Shown: piece after piece, positions 63,290-64,000 of the stretch
Layout: every line of letters begins with the position of its first letter
How positions within the stretch are numbered: the stretch's first letter is position 1
Assembly (NCBI RefSeq): GCF_000214175.1
Contig: NC_015564.1
Coordinates: 2,356,001-2,420,000 of the forward strand
Length of the DNA stretch: 64,000 nt
Direction of reading: 5' to 3'
Source of the DNA: Hoyosella subflava DQS3-9A1
GTDB lineage: Bacteria; Actinomycetota; Actinomycetes; Mycobacteriales; Mycobacteriaceae
Program-made: the position numbers and the translations under genes
The notes under the pieces: generated by a model
The model's database searches: none
What the model was told of the DNA's origin: nothing
The model's input: the letters and a program-made list of their open reading frames with translations, nothing else

Positions 63290-63697
63290 ATGCTGCCTTC
63301 TGTGCCGCAATTCCGTCTGAGTCAAGCCGCTGACCTCCTCGGGGTCAGCGACGATACCGTGCGCCGGTGGGTGGCGCAGAAACTCCTTGTGGCCGACGCC
63401 GATGGAGCGGGCCGTCAGGTGATCGATGGCGCCGAGATCGCGGCGTTTGCGCGTGAACGCGCGAGCAGCGGCAGTGGCGGTGGGCGGGTATCCGCGCGCA
63501 ACCGCATCAGAGGGATCGTGACTGAGGTGCAGAAGGACGGGCTCATGGCTCAAGTGGAGGTGACCGCCGGCCGATTCCGTCTGACGTCGCTGATGTCCCG
63601 CGACGCCGCCGAAGAAATGGGCTTGCAACCCGGAGTGGCGGCGACGGTCGTCGTGAAGGCCACAAACGCCATCATCGAGACAGAGAGCGCGGGTTGA
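63290..63697 (+). CDS. Molybdate-responsive HTH-TOBE regulator (MopI/ModE-like)
   Basis: 135 residues. An N-terminal MerR/excisionase-like HTH (FRLSQAADLLGVSDDTVRRW) and a C-terminal TOBE/Mop domain (SARNRIRGIVTEVQKDGLMA, PGVAATVVVKATNAIIE) that binds molybdate. It is typical of actinobacterial regulators sitting directly upstream of modABC. The stop overlaps the modA start (TGATG). An alternative start is the GTG at 63302. Confidence 0.9.
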   Translation: MLPSVPQFRLSQAADLLGVSDDTVRRWVAQKLLVADADGAGRQVIDGAEIAAFARERASSGSGGGRVSARNRIRGIVTEVQKDGLMAQVEVTAGRFRLTSLMSRDAAEEMGLQPGVAATVVVKATNAIIETESAG

Positions 63698-64000
63698 TGT
63701 TGCGACGATTCGTCCTAGCGTTCTCTCTGGTGATGGTCGCGATAGCCGGGTGCGGCGCGCCTGGCGATCCCGATGAGGAAACCCAGACTGTCGCTGTGGC
63801 GGCCGCGGCCGATCTGAAGTTCGCCCTCGACGAGATCATCAATGCCTTCGAAGCCGAACACGACGGCTGGCAGATCTCCGTTTCCTACGGCTCGTCCGGC
63901 AACTTCGTCCAGCAGATACGCAACGGCGCACCGTTCGATGTGTACCTGTCAGCGGATATCACGCTTGCGGAAGCTCTCGCCGACGGCGGCTTCGCGGACC
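63697..64000 (+). CDS. modA: Molybdate ABC transporter substrate-binding lipoprotein (partial)
   Basis: The start ATG at 63697 shares a base with the upstream stop; the gene runs off the right window edge after 101 codons. A lipoprotein signal peptide (MLRRFVLAFSLVMVAIAGC, lipobox IAGC) is followed by the ModA opening VAVAAAADLKFALDEI, then VSYGSSGNFVQQIRNGAPFD and VYLSADITLAEALAD. It binds molybdate or tungstate outside the membrane. modB and modC are expected beyond the edge. Confidence 0.93.
   Translation, partial: MLRRFVLAFSLVMVAIAGCGAPGDPDEETQTVAVAAAADLKFALDEIINAFEAEHDGWQISVSYGSSGNFVQQIRNGAPFDVYLSADITLAEALADGGFAD

Overview
The window is high-GC DNA whose gene content points to a mycolic-acid actinomycete (Mycobacteriales/Corynebacteriales, in the Hoyosella-Rhodococcus-Nocardia range). 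The evidence is an S-(hydroxymethyl)mycothiol dehydrogenase with its metallo-hydrolase partner, F420-type oxidoreductases, a WS/DGAT acyltransferase, a DtxR/IdeR iron box, ECF41 and ECF42 sigma factors, and a rifampicin monooxygenase resembling the Nocardia enzyme. The genus is inference. I see no rRNA, tRNA, CRISPR array, phage or intact insertion sequence.

Layout. 1-3.1 kb: a minus-strand operon of amine oxidase, GlxA-type regulator and DJ-1/PfpI protein (cut by the window edge). 3.2-6.3 kb: an iron-siderophore ABC importer behind an iron box. 6.3-9.3 kb: a decayed duplicate of the locus at 35.3-36.9 kb, a GNAT enzyme and a divergent SDR/AraC pair. 9.4-14.6 kb: small metabolic genes, ending in a strong bidirectional terminator. 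14.6-17.6 kb: proton-translocating transhydrogenase pntAB. 17.8-18.7 kb: a broken AbiEi-DUF559 gene between two palindromic repeats. 18.8-21.3 kb: a DHFR-like reductase and a NarL-type two-component system. 21.5-24.8 kb: a secreted protein, a dead ABC-F gene, a DUF2332 protein and a GNAT enzyme. 25-27 kb: a translationally coupled pair of unknown genes. 27-30 kb: a broken membrane gene, a DUF4112 protein and a MerR-HEAT regulator with a stand-alone HEAT partner behind a classical 19-bp-spacer MerR promoter.

30-37.4 kb holds rifampicin monooxygenase with a palindrome resembling the rifamycin-associated element, an SRPBCC-DUF2867 protein and TetR gene sharing a perfect palindromic operator, an MFS exporter, a secreted protein, an intact two-domain VOC protein and another SRPBCC protein. 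37.6-42.2 kb is the most notable region: a natural fusion of URC1 (GTP cyclohydrolase II-like) and URC4 (DUF1688), followed by uracil phosphoribosyltransferase and an APC permease, which together look like a bacterial URC-type uracil catabolism operon. 42.2-45.3 kb: a hybrid LuxR regulator divergent from mycothiol-dependent formaldehyde detoxification. 45.5-54.4 kb: a GH3-like protein, an ECF41 sigma/CMD unit with its own promoter motif, WS/DGAT, an alpha/beta hydrolase, an AlkD-like protein, zwf and small genes. 54.5-57.8 kb: an AraC-VOC-UvrA-like operon resembling a drug-resistance unit. 57.9-59.9 kb: an ECF42 sigma/DGPF unit with its promoter motif. 60-64 kb: an OmpR-type regulator with a kinase fused to a DUF4173-like membrane domain, then a HTH-TOBE molybdate regulator and modA (cut by the window edge).

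The window is rich in genetic debris: at least seven gene remnants are recognisable, several beside regulatory genes. Genes in the same transcription unit commonly overlap by 1-4 bp. All functional statements come from reading motifs; no database search was run.
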